Positions 6,961 to 13,810 of a DNA stretch of 17,793 bases are shown here, in pieces. The stretch lies in the NCBI GenBank assembly GCA_964622465.1, contig CAZUQH010000033.1, forward strand, positions 1 to 17,793, given 5' to 3'. The position numbers and the translations under genes were made by a program. Each line of letters starts with the position of its first letter. Position 1 is the first letter of the stretch. The notes beneath the pieces are model-generated. The model was not told where the DNA came from and ran no database searches. It worked only from the letters and a program-made list of their open reading frames with translations. This DNA comes from CAZUQH01 sp964622465. GTDB taxonomy: Bacteria > CG03 > CAZUQH01.

Positions 6961-7657
6961 TATTCCGCAAGAAGTGCGGGAACGTCTCCAGAGATACGTT
7001 GTGTTGATGAAAGAGCGCTCCAGATCGTTAAACCTTGTCTCCAGTGGTGATACAGAGGTTATAAGAGACCGTCATATTCTGGATTCACTTGCCGTTGTGC
7101 CTATATTGCAGGGCAATGAGAAAATCATTGACATAGGTACCGGTGCAGGTTTTCCTGGGTTACCAGTCAAGATATGGTATCCGGATACTCACGTTATTCT
7201 CGTGGAATCCCGCATGAAACGCGCAGAGTTTCTTATGGATGCAGTCGTAGCATTGGGTATTGAAAACTGCGAAGTGCTGAATCAAAGGGTGGAAATGGTT
7301 GCTCATATTCCTGAATATAGGGGTCATTTTGACGTGGCTCTTGCACGTGCTGTTGCAAATCTGAGTGTTTTGTGGGAGTATATGTTGCCGTTGCTGAAGA
7401 TAGGCGGTGTAGCTGTTGCTTACAAAAGCCGGGGCATTATCCAGGAGATAAAAGATTCTGAGGTTTGTCTTGAGATACTTGGAGGGCAATTGGAGGATAC
7501 AGTAGAGTATGTCGCCGCGGATTACAAAGGTTTGTTAGTAGTAGCGAGAAAAGTCAGGCCGTGTCCAGAGGAGTATCCGCGTTTACCCGGGCGCGCGGAG
7601 AAACGCCCAATCGGACTTCGGGCAAAACCGCAAAAAGGTGCGGGATTTGCCTTCTAG
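6917..7657 (+). CDS. rsmG: 16S rRNA (guanine(527)-N7)-methyltransferase RsmG
   Basis: RsmG (GidB) methylates N7 of G527 in 16S rRNA using S-adenosylmethionine. The SAM motif I, IIDIGTGAGFPGLPVKI, is at about residues 70-86, and the upstream RHILDSLAV is also typical. The chosen start is GTG 6917, giving MFHVKQ, encoded by the parS palindrome; another GTG is three codons in. It overlaps the end of mnmG, the common mnmG-rsmG arrangement, and parS inside rsmG is well known in other genomes. The product (246 residues) runs about 14 residues past the usual YPR...KRP ending, and its stop codon TAG lies inside the terminal bases of the 246-bp repeat. The tail may therefore come from repeat insertion. 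Confidence 0.95.
   Translation: MFHVKQYQNPANWNDIPQEVRERLQRYVVLMKERSRSLNLVSSGDTEVIRDRHILDSLAVVPILQGNEKIIDIGTGAGFPGLPVKIWYPDTHVILVESRMKRAEFLMDAVVALGIENCEVLNQRVEMVAHIPEYRGHFDVALARAVANLSVLWEYMLPLLKIGGVAVAYKSRGIIQEIKDSEVCLEILGGQLEDTVEYVAADYKGLLVVARKVRPCPEEYPRLPGRAEKRPIGLRAKPQKGAGFAF
6918..6933. promoter_or_regulatory. parS: parS centromere site 2
   Basis: This is a second perfect TGTTTCACGTGAAACA palindrome, identical to site 1 and 1.0 kb upstream of parA. It is read in two frames at once: FHVK in rsmG and GVSRET in mnmG. Two consensus sites next to parAB indicate a working ParABS segregation locus. Confidence 0.96.
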
Positions 7658-7893
7658 GTTCAGATAAATGGTCCACACTAAAAGGTCGCCTGCCTGGCGT
7701 CCCACACGCGGACACGCTCGTGGCAATACTTTATGTTAGGTTTAGATTATTTTAATGCCTCGCTATAGATTTTTTGGCATAATGAAAAATTTACTACATT
7801 AAATACCATAAGCCAAAAAATCAATGTCCGCTTAGCGGGAACGCCGGCGCGGCGACCTATCTAAATGTGTTACCTATATACTGGACCTATACA
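7648..7893 (+). mobile_element. 246-bp foldback (MITE-like) element, copy 1
   Basis: This is identical at 243 of 246 positions, without gaps, to the reverse complement of 17494-17739; the differences are at 7670, 7875 and 7884. The whole unit is an imperfect palindrome. The outer arms are TAGGTTCAG... and its counterpart ending ...CTGGACCTA. Nearer the centre are AGGTCGCC (7683-7690) with GGCGACCT (7851-7858) and GCGGACA (7708-7714) with TGTCCGC (7825-7831). The inner stem is GATTTTTTGGC (7768-7778) with GCCAAAAAATC (7812-7822). It has no coding capacity. Together with the promoter region it fills the 309-bp gap between rsmG and parA, and its left end supplies the rsmG stop codon. No clear target duplication is visible. 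Confidence 0.85.
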
Positions 7894-7898
7894 GTTGT

Positions 7899-7926
7899 TT
7901 GCTTTTTTTGTATGATTTGTTATAAT
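7899..7926 (+). promoter_or_regulatory. Promoter of the parA-parB operon
   Basis: TATAAT (7921-7926) is preceded by TGT, giving an extended -10, and by TTGCTT (7899-7904) as a weak -35 with a 16-bp spacer. It lies just after the foldback element in an AT-rich stretch. The predicted leader is about 35 nt. No Shine-Dalgarno sequence is seen before ATG 7967. Confidence 0.55.
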
Positions 7927-7966
7927 GTGCAAAATTGATTCTTTCTTAATTTCCTGGTTTTTTTGA

Positions 7967-8758
7967 ATGGGTAAAATTGTAGCTATTGCTAATCAGAAAG
8001 GTGGGACAGGCAAGACAAGCACCTGCATCAATCTTGGCGCAGCCCTGGTATTGGATGGTCAGAATGTCTTGCTTGTTGACGTTGATGCGCAAGCAAATAC
8101 AACCAGTGGATTAGGCGTTACTATCCCGGAGGGGAACTGTAGTATTTACGATGTTTTGCTTGGTAAAGTTGATGCCGGGGAAGCTATCCTGCCAACTTCC
8201 ATTGACTGGCTTGAGATTATACCGTCAACAGTTGATCTGGTTGGTGCCGAGGTAGAGTTAGTCAATGCGTTCTCAAGGGAGCTTCGACTTGCTAAAGCAC
8301 TCAAATCAATGAGGGATTTATATGATTTTATCCTCGTAGACTGTCCTCCATCCATGGGATTGCTTACCGTCAATGCGCTAGGAGCTGCGGATTCTATACT
8401 TATTCCCGTGCAATGCGAATATTATGCGCTGGAAGGATTGGGGCAATTACTGAAGACCATTGATATGATAAAAGACAGTGTCAACCCTGCACTGGAAATC
8501 GAGGGCGTATTATTAACTATGCACGACGCCAGGATTAACCTTTCTTCCCAGGTGATTGGTGAAGTCCGTAAGTTTTTTTCTGACAACGTATATGATACGG
8601 TGATACCGAGAAATGTAAGAATTTCTGAAGCACCTGGTTTTGGAAAGCCAGTGGTTACTTATGATACTTCAAGCAGAGGTGCGCGTGCATATATGGCGCT
8701 TGCACTTGAGTTTTTGCGCCAAAACAACGTGCAGTTGAAGACGGTGAGGCAGAAATGA
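7967..8758 (+). CDS. parA: Chromosome partitioning ATPase ParA (Soj)
   Basis: ParA is a Walker-type ATPase that binds DNA nonspecifically and drives segregation of ParB-parS complexes. The 263-residue product has the deviant Walker A motif KGGTGKTS (about 11-18) with the signature lysine. It also has VDVDAQANTTSGLG (Walker A') and ILVDCPPSMG (Walker B). Chromosomal Soj proteins are this short and lack the N-terminal HTH of plasmid ParA, which fits its place after mnmG-rsmG. It overlaps parB by 4 nt (ATGA). The start is MGKIVAIANQKGG, normal for the family, although no ribosome-binding site is visible. Confidence 0.96.
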   Translation: MGKIVAIANQKGGTGKTSTCINLGAALVLDGQNVLLVDVDAQANTTSGLGVTIPEGNCSIYDVLLGKVDAGEAILPTSIDWLEIIPSTVDLVGAEVELVNAFSRELRLAKALKSMRDLYDFILVDCPPSMGLLTVNALGAADSILIPVQCEYYALEGLGQLLKTIDMIKDSVNPALEIEGVLLTMHDARINLSSQVIGEVRKFFSDNVYDTVIPRNVRISEAPGFGKPVVTYDTSSRGARAYMALALEFLRQNNVQLKTVRQK

Positions 8759-9591
8759 GACAAGGAGGACTTGGGCGTGGATTAGAAGCGCTAATACCTG
8801 TCAAGCAACAGGGTGAGCGCATTCACAATATCCGCATCGATAGGATAGACCCGAATCCCTATCAGTCGAGGCAAAGTTTTGATGAGGAAAAATTGCAAGA
8901 ACTTGCTGATTCAATAAAGGAAAAAGGTGTTGTGCAACCAGTTGTTGTTACCCCGAATGGCGAGAGGTATCGATTGATTGTAGGGGAGCGCAGATTGCTC
9001 GCTGCAACCCGTGCGGGACTCCAGGAGATACCTTCTATCGTAAAAAATGTTACGGATGACGGTCTTTTTGAGATTTCACTCATAGAGAACATCCAGCGGG
9101 AGAACCTGAGCCCGCTTGAAGAGGCAATGGCTTACAGGGGGCTTATCCAGAAGTTTGGTTATACACAAGACGAACTTGCATCTAAACTCGGTAAAAACCG
9201 CGCTACAGTTGCAAATACGCTGCGGCTCCTGGATTTACCTTCGGAAGTCCAGGAATTCATGGCAGGCGGGAAGATAACTGCCGGGCATGCGCGTGCTATT
9301 CTGAGCGTGCATTCAAGGGTCCAGCAATTATTACTTACGCAGAAAATTATAAACCAGAACCTTACTGTACGTGAAGCCGAAGAGATGGCCAGGCAACTGG
9401 AGCAGCGGCATAGAGTTAATAAAAAGCGACAGTTGGCTCCGGAATATGAGCAAGTAGTATCAGAACTACGCGAAGCGCTCGGTACAAAAGTTGAAATTTT
9501 GCAGGGTCGTAAGGAAGTAGGAGTGCTAAAATTGTACTATCGTACGCTGGAGCAACTCGAAGATATTGTGAGGCGTCTTACGGAGGATTAA
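8755..9591 (+). CDS. parB: Chromosome partitioning protein ParB (Spo0J), CTPase DNA clamp
   Basis: ParB loads on parS, binds CTP and spreads as a sliding clamp. The 278-residue product begins with GLGRGLEALIP, the N-terminal segment that in this family contacts ParA. The CTP-binding motifs are present as YQSR (36-39), GERR (77-80) and ENIQRENL (111-118). The helix-turn-helix that reads parS follows (about 135-160, TQDELASKLGKNRATVANTLRLL), with a linker and a C-terminal dimerisation domain. A GAGG site precedes the ATG, which overlaps the parA stop. Two consensus parS sites lie 1.8 and 4.8 kb upstream. Confidence 0.96.
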   Translation: MRQGGLGRGLEALIPVKQQGERIHNIRIDRIDPNPYQSRQSFDEEKLQELADSIKEKGVVQPVVVTPNGERYRLIVGERRLLAATRAGLQEIPSIVKNVTDDGLFEISLIENIQRENLSPLEEAMAYRGLIQKFGYTQDELASKLGKNRATVANTLRLLDLPSEVQEFMAGGKITAGHARAILSVHSRVQQLLLTQKIINQNLTVREAEEMARQLEQRHRVNKKRQLAPEYEQVVSELREALGTKVEILQGRKEVGVLKLYYRTLEQLEDIVRRLTED

Positions 9592-9594
9592 CCG

Positions 9595-10389
9595 ATGGAA
9601 GAAAACAAAAAACCAGATGAAGAGAAAATTCCGAGGCGGCCAGAACCAATTTCAGAATCTGCGCCAAAGTTTTTGTCAGGCGATGAGAAAAAGCCTGAAG
9701 AAAAGCCAGTAGCTAAACCAGTTGAAGCGCCTGTTCAGCAGGAAAGCCCACCAGAAACAAAAAAAGCACCGGATAATGTACAGCCGATGCAACCCGCGGT
9801 AGCTAAAGAAAAAACTGAGGAGAAGAAAATCAAAGAGGCGCCTCTTCGCCATAAGACACCTCCTGTTGAGACACCGAAGATAGAAGTAGAGAAAACTGAA
9901 AAAAGGAAGGTAACCGAAAAACCGAAGAAGGTACATTCACGGAAACCAATAATTTTTACATTTATTATTCTGGCGGCAGCTGCTGCGGTTTTTTTGTTGT
10001 GGCCAGGTATTTCAAAGATTTTCACGCCGCAGCGCAAAACGCAACTAACCACTCCGATAGTTACTGCTGAGCCAGGACCAGCGGAACAGCTTGTGGATAT
10101 TGGAATTCCGGTCCTGCCTGGTGTGCAAGCATTTGTTAAGGATGAAACAGATGGACTGGATTCGATTACTTTTGTTTGCGATATGGCTCCAGAGGACGTA
10201 GCTTTGTATTACATCAAGCAACTTGGGATGGCAGGGTGGGGTATTGTCTCCAGACAGGGTGACACTGGTGATGCCGAACAGATAGTTGTGTTTCGTAAGG
10301 ACGGGAAAGAATACGTATTGATGGCGGTGAAAAGGCAGGATGGACAGACATCCGCCTGGTTTACATTGCCCAGAGTAAAAAATAAGTGA
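9595..10389 (+). CDS. Hypothetical single-pass membrane protein in the parAB operon
   Basis: I do not recognise a family. The 264-residue product starts at ATG 9595, 3 nt after parB, with a good GGAGG site. Residues 1-117 are a charged, Pro-, Lys- and Glu-rich low-complexity region, probably disordered and cytoplasmic. One TM segment follows (FTFIILAAAAAVFLLW, about 121-136). Residues 137-264 form a compact outer domain that begins IPVLPGVQAF and includes MAPEDVALYYIKQLGMAGWG, then strands ending in FTLPRVKNK. The pattern of a start-of-domain PG motif, a helix that counts as 'state + peptide' and a C-terminal beta strand recalls small envelope domains of unknown role. Many genomes put bactofilin or other cytoskeletal genes after parB, but this is not one. 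A link between the Par system and the envelope is only an inference from position. Confidence 0.8.
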   Translation: MEENKKPDEEKIPRRPEPISESAPKFLSGDEKKPEEKPVAKPVEAPVQQESPPETKKAPDNVQPMQPAVAKEKTEEKKIKEAPLRHKTPPVETPKIEVEKTEKRKVTEKPKKVHSRKPIIFTFIILAAAAAVFLLWPGISKIFTPQRKTQLTTPIVTAEPGPAEQLVDIGIPVLPGVQAFVKDETDGLDSITFVCDMAPEDVALYYIKQLGMAGWGIVSRQGDTGDAEQIVVFRKDGKEYVLMAVKRQDGQTSAWFTLPRVKNK

Positions 10390-10401
10390 ACACGAATAAC
10401 C

Positions 10402-11796
10402 ATGCCTGTTAAATCAACCGGACTAAATGAATTAGTTTTATTCTTACCAGACATTAGAGAACTTCTGAAAGAGAATAACTATGCTCAGGTCAAAGAGTGC
10501 TTGAGACAAATGCACCCAAGCGATATTGCCGGGTCGTGGCAATATTTAAGCGAAACAGAAAAATTGATAATTTTTAGGTTCCTGGAGCAAGCCCGGATGG
10601 TACAGGTATTTGAGTATCTCTCTTTTAATGACCAAAAATTCCTTCTTGACCACCTGAAGTCCGAAGAAATTTCCACTGTCCTTGAGGGAATGTCCAGCGA
10701 TGATGAAGCGGACCTGTTCGAAGACCTTCCCAAAAAGGTCGTAAGAAAACTGTTTTCATTGATGAGACAGGAGAAGGCACGGCAGTTGCAGCATCTACTT
10801 TCCTATCCACCGGATAGTTGTGGTGGAATAATGAGTACCGACTTTGTAGCACTAACAAAAGGCATGACCGCCAGAGAAGCATTATTGAAAGTTCAACAGG
10901 CGACGAGACACCGGCCAGACGAAAGAGTCCATGTGGCATATGTTACCGATGAAGAGGGCCGCTTACTGGGTGGAGTTTCTATAACAGACCTGGTGAGTGC
11001 GTTGCCGGACGACAAAATCGATGGGATAATGTCTCTCGCCAGATTGATAAAACTAAACGTAAATTGGGACAGAGAAGAGGCAGCAAAGATATTTGCAAAA
11101 TATGACCTGGTTGCTGCCCCAATAACAGATGATAATGGTAAGTTGGTAGGAGTCGTTACTATTGATGATGTGGTTGATGTAATTCAGGAAGAAGCAACAA
11201 AAGATATTTATGGGCTTGGTAAAATAAGCAGTCCCGAATCCGCTGCAGACGTGTCTTACATTAAAACTTCCGTGTTTGCTCTCATACGTAAACGAGTTTT
11301 GTGGCTCGCCATCCTGATGTTTATGGGGGCCTTTATAACAGGCCCACTATTGAAAGGATATGCCGGTATACTTCAGTCAATTATAATACTTGCTGTGTTT
11401 ATTCCAATGATTATGGATTCAGGCGGGAATGCCGGCCAGCAGTCACTTGCGATGATGGTGCGCGGTCTCGCTACAGGTGACATCACCCCATATCTCTGGT
11501 CAAAGGTTCTAAGGAAGGAACTTGTCTCAGGTATCGGCCTCGGGCTTATCATGGCTGTACTGGCAGGAATAAGTGCAGCGATACTGGGCGGGATGGACAT
11601 ACAACTTTCAATCACAGTAGGGGTATCTCTTTTTGTAGTTATTTGTATTTCAACGGTGGTGGGCGCCATGCTTCCGATTTTCTTCAAGCGGTTAGGCCTG
11701 GATCCAGCTATAGCTGCCAGTCCCTTCATAACTACACTCGTCGATGCGACGTGTGTCATTGTTTATTTCAGCATGGCGAAGTGGTTACTCCTGTAG
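10402..11796 (+). CDS. mgtE: Magnesium transporter MgtE
   Basis: MgtE is a homodimeric Mg2+ channel gated by cytoplasmic Mg2+. The 464-residue product has the three standard parts. The N domain of superhelical repeats covers about residues 10-135 (MSSDDEADLFEDLP). Two CBS domains follow (about 140-262, from GGIMSTDFVAL to VVTIDDVVDVI). The pore has five TM segments (about 298-464) with the conserved SGGNAGQQS (340-348). It also has the DPAIAASPFITTLVDAT region; Asp448 corresponds to the pore aspartate of the Thermus protein. The gene follows the parAB-associated membrane gene by 12 nt and may share its transcript. It has no clear ribosome-binding site. Its stop TAG is part of a REP-like hairpin. 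Confidence 0.95.
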   Translation: MPVKSTGLNELVLFLPDIRELLKENNYAQVKECLRQMHPSDIAGSWQYLSETEKLIIFRFLEQARMVQVFEYLSFNDQKFLLDHLKSEEISTVLEGMSSDDEADLFEDLPKKVVRKLFSLMRQEKARQLQHLLSYPPDSCGGIMSTDFVALTKGMTAREALLKVQQATRHRPDERVHVAYVTDEEGRLLGGVSITDLVSALPDDKIDGIMSLARLIKLNVNWDREEAAKIFAKYDLVAAPITDDNGKLVGVVTIDDVVDVIQEEATKDIYGLGKISSPESAADVSYIKTSVFALIRKRVLWLAILMFMGAFITGPLLKGYAGILQSIIILAVFIPMIMDSGGNAGQQSLAMMVRGLATGDITPYLWSKVLRKELVSGIGLGLIMAVLAGISAAILGGMDIQLSITVGVSLFVVICISTVVGAMLPIFFKRLGLDPAIAASPFITTLVDATCVIVYFSMAKWLLL

Positions 11797-11831
11797 GCAA
11801 GGACACTAGCATAAAGCCTGCGGCTACAGGA
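11789..11831. repeat. REP-like hairpin between convergent genes
   Basis: TCCTGTAG (11789-11796) pairs with CTACAGGA (11824-11831), and the right half contains GCCTGCGGCTAC as in the other REP-like modules. It spans the mgtE stop codon and fills most of the 50-bp gap to the end of queE. It may serve as a bidirectional transcript end, but there is no T-tract. Confidence 0.6.
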
Positions 11832-11846
11832 CTCTCCAATCTCTGT

Positions 11847-12548
11847 TCACTTCCAACCTAATATGCGATGCATCTGAGGTATCATTCGTACGTTTGTATG
11901 AATGTTGAGTGCGTATTTCAGGATTTTCTTAAGACGGCTGGACGACACAGCAGCTGGCATATCCGGTGAAGATGCCGGTTGAAGTATAATTGTGATTTTC
12001 GGGAGGACAGAAACCGCAGTTTCTATCGCTTTCTGAATCTCGATAAATGGAGTTGATGGAGTAATAACGATTTTTGAAAAAGCGCGCTTTCCCGCTATTC
12101 TAAGACACTCAGCAGATTCACGCCACCATTCTTTCCCACCACAGTCAGCAGGTAACTTGATATCAATTGAAAAATAGTCGAAGCAGTGTTCTATTTTTGA
12201 TAGTTCATCCGGGAGAGTTCCGTTTGTCTCAAGATAAAGCGAGTATTTCTCCTGCTTAAGTTTGGATGCAGTAGCAAGGACAAATCCGGGATGCAAGAGT
12301 GGCTCACCACCGGTAATACTTATCCATTTAGATTTGGTTTTCGTTGCGAGTTTCCTGACTGTGTTGAGGGTTTGCTCTGCTGTGTATTGCTTCGCCGAAT
12401 GCAGAGTTGGTGTATCGCAATAGTTGCATTTCAAATTACATTCATTCAAACGGACAAATATCATAGGGATTCCAACCAGCAATCCTTCGCCTTGGACGGA
12501 AGCAAATATTTCCTGGACTGGAGCACGAATAATTTTGGAGATAGACAT
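11847..12548 (-). CDS. queE: 7-carboxy-7-deazaguanine synthase QueE
   Basis: QueE is a radical-SAM enzyme that contracts 6-carboxytetrahydropterin to 7-carboxy-7-deazaguanine on the way to preQ0 and queuosine. The 233-residue product begins with the substrate-binding EIFASVQGEGLLVGIP. The iron-sulfur ligands follow in CNLKCNYCDT (C37, C41, C44, the CX3CX2C pattern), and TGGEPLLHP (79-87) is the SAM-binding GGE motif. It lies 5 nt after queC and completes a queD-queC-queE operon. No Shine-Dalgarno site is clear, so expression is probably coupled to queC. Confidence 0.95.
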   Translation of the reverse strand: MSISKIIRAPVQEIFASVQGEGLLVGIPMIFVRLNECNLKCNYCDTPTLHSAKQYTAEQTLNTVRKLATKTKSKWISITGGEPLLHPGFVLATASKLKQEKYSLYLETNGTLPDELSKIEHCFDYFSIDIKLPADCGGKEWWRESAECLRIAGKRAFSKIVITPSTPFIEIQKAIETAVSVLPKITIILQPASSPDMPAAVSSSRLKKILKYALNIHTNVRMIPQMHRILGWK

Positions 12549-12553
12549 TTTTG

Positions 12554-13309
12554 TCAGGGTTTGTGGCCGTCCCGCGCAAGCAGGGGGTCTCTAATACCGA
12601 GTTTCTCAAAACCACGCTGCCGCAAAAGGCAAGCATCACAATAACCGCACGGTTTACTCCTACCGTTATAACAGGACCACGTTAATTCCAGCGGTACCTT
12701 GAGTTGAAGTGCGAGCCGGATTATCTGTGCTTTATTCAACCTGAGTAGAGGCGTGTATATTTTTATCGCGCGTCCCTGCCTGCCGGCTTTTGTACCGAGT
12801 CGTGCGACTTTTTGCATTGCATCAAAATAATCAGGACGGCAATCAGGATATCCTGAGAAGTCAATATAGTTAGCACCTATGAATATACCAGATGCATGTT
12901 GCGTCTCAGCGTATGATAGTGCAAATGAAAGGAAAATCGTATTTCTGGCAGGAACATATGTGTTAGGAATGTTGTTGCCAATAGAGTCAGGCCTGTGTTT
13001 CGGTATTGCACGGTGTTTGTCCAGTAGTGAAGAGCCCTTCCAGGGAAATTGAATCCTGACTTCGCATATCGGAACTTTTGCTGAGCGCGCAATCATAAAA
13101 GCAGATTTTTTTTCTCTCGCATGTCGCTGTCCGTAGTCGAATGTGAGCGCCGAGCATTTCCAGCCGCCAGCCAGAGCATAATAGAGAGTCGTGGACGAAT
13201 CCAGGCCGCCGGATAATAAAACGACAGCGCGTTTTGGCGGTAGTTTGTGTGTGCGTTGTGTTGAAGTATGTGATGGCATTTGCGTGACGATGAGGGATTC
13301 TTCGGTCAT
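12554..13309 (-). CDS. queC: 7-cyano-7-deazaguanine synthase QueC
   Basis: QueC converts 7-carboxy-7-deazaguanine to preQ0 with ATP and ammonia. The PP-loop motif LLSGGLDSST (31-40) marks the ATP pyrophosphatase fold. YVPARNT and the family hallmark SGYPDCRPDY (152-161) follow. Four zinc cysteines are seen at C213, C221, C224 and C227 (CYNGRSKPCGYCDAC). Length is 251 residues from ATG 13309, somewhat long at the N-terminus. ATG 13279 (MPSHTSTQRT) is an alternative, and neither has a clear ribosome-binding site. ATG 13309 lies directly against a REP cluster that separates it from queD, so the first ten residues are doubtful. Confidence 0.94.
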   Translation of the reverse strand: MTEESLIVTQMPSHTSTQRTHKLPPKRAVVLLSGGLDSSTTLYYALAGGWKCSALTFDYGQRHAREKKSAFMIARSAKVPICEVRIQFPWKGSSLLDKHRAIPKHRPDSIGNNIPNTYVPARNTIFLSFALSYAETQHASGIFIGANYIDFSGYPDCRPDYFDAMQKVARLGTKAGRQGRAIKIYTPLLRLNKAQIIRLALQLKVPLELTWSCYNGRSKPCGYCDACLLRQRGFEKLGIRDPLLARDGHKP

Positions 13310-13310
13310 A

Positions 13311-13403
13311 ACGCAGGCTAAAACCTGCGGCTACCAATTCTTACGGCTAAAACCTGCGGATGCAGGACGCAACCCGAAGGTTGCGACTACAGCCCGCGAC
13401 TAC
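13311..13403. repeat. REP-like cluster between queD and queC
   Basis: Three hairpins follow one another. They are CGCAGG/CCTGCG (13312-13317/13324-13329), CCTGC/GCAGG (13353-13357/13362-13366) and CGCAACC-CGAA-GGTTGCG (13368-13385). Two copies of GCGACTAC follow (13383-13390 and 13396-13403). The CCTGCGGCTAC tag is shared with 4983-5005 and 11811-11831. The last copy overlaps the queD stop codon. The cluster could affect relative expression or mRNA stability inside the que operon. Confidence 0.8.
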
Positions 13404-13810
13404 GGTTCCAGGTAGGTGGCGTAGGAGTTGGAGCTCTCCCACACAGCGGTTTTTTCTAACCGTAACCCTGATGGGACAAAAACACGGAATTCCTTATGTA
13501 TGTACCGTGCAATATTTTCTGAAGTTGCAGGGACGTTATGGAAGCAGGGTAACTGGTTCAGGTTTCTGTGGTCTAACTTAGCGAGAACGTTATCCAGTTT
13601 TGATTTCATTTCCTGAAAATCCCAGAGCATGCCATTTTTATCCAGGCGTGTGCCGGTTACAACGATTTCAACTTTCCAGTTATGTCCATGCAAACGTTCG
13701 CATTTCCCGCCACTGCCCACAAGCCGGTGAGCAGCAGAGAATTCATCATATATTCCAACTTTATATATTCCTTTTTTAGTTTTCAATTTCAAACTTTTCC
13801 GGGGAGACAT
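13400..13810 (-). CDS. queD: 6-carboxy-5,6,7,8-tetrahydropterin synthase QueD
   Basis: QueD makes 6-carboxytetrahydropterin from dihydroneopterin triphosphate, the first dedicated step to preQ0. The 136-residue product has the zinc histidines in FSAAHRL and LHGHNW and the catalytic cysteine in GGKCERLHGHNW. It also has WDFQEMK, LDHRNLN, ATSENIARYI and the substrate-binding glutamate in WESSNSY. ATG 13810 is preferred over a TTG at 13819. The gene overlaps the end of pckG, so it is probably translationally coupled to it. The stop codon TAG belongs to a REP-like repeat (GTAGTCGCGG), so the C-terminus may have been reset by repeat insertion. Confidence 0.94.
   Translation of the reverse strand: MSPRKSLKLKTKKGIYKVGIYDEFSAAHRLVGSGGKCERLHGHNWKVEIVVTGTRLDKNGMLWDFQEMKSKLDNVLAKLDHRNLNQLPCFHNVPATSENIARYIHKEFRVFVPSGLRLEKTAVWESSNSYATYLEP

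Noticed and set aside
7768..7822. Intrinsic terminator in the centre of the foldback element
   Set aside because: The stem is AT-rich with a loop of more than 30 bases, and the T-run is in the stem, not after it.
7967..9591. Plasmid partition locus
   Set aside because: ParA is the short chromosomal Soj type, parS is the chromosomal consensus and the flanking genes are essential chromosomal ones.
11373..11759. 128-residue minus-strand reading frame inside mgtE
   Set aside because: It is fully nested in a well-supported membrane transporter gene, has low-complexity composition and no recognisable motif; it is a shadow frame.
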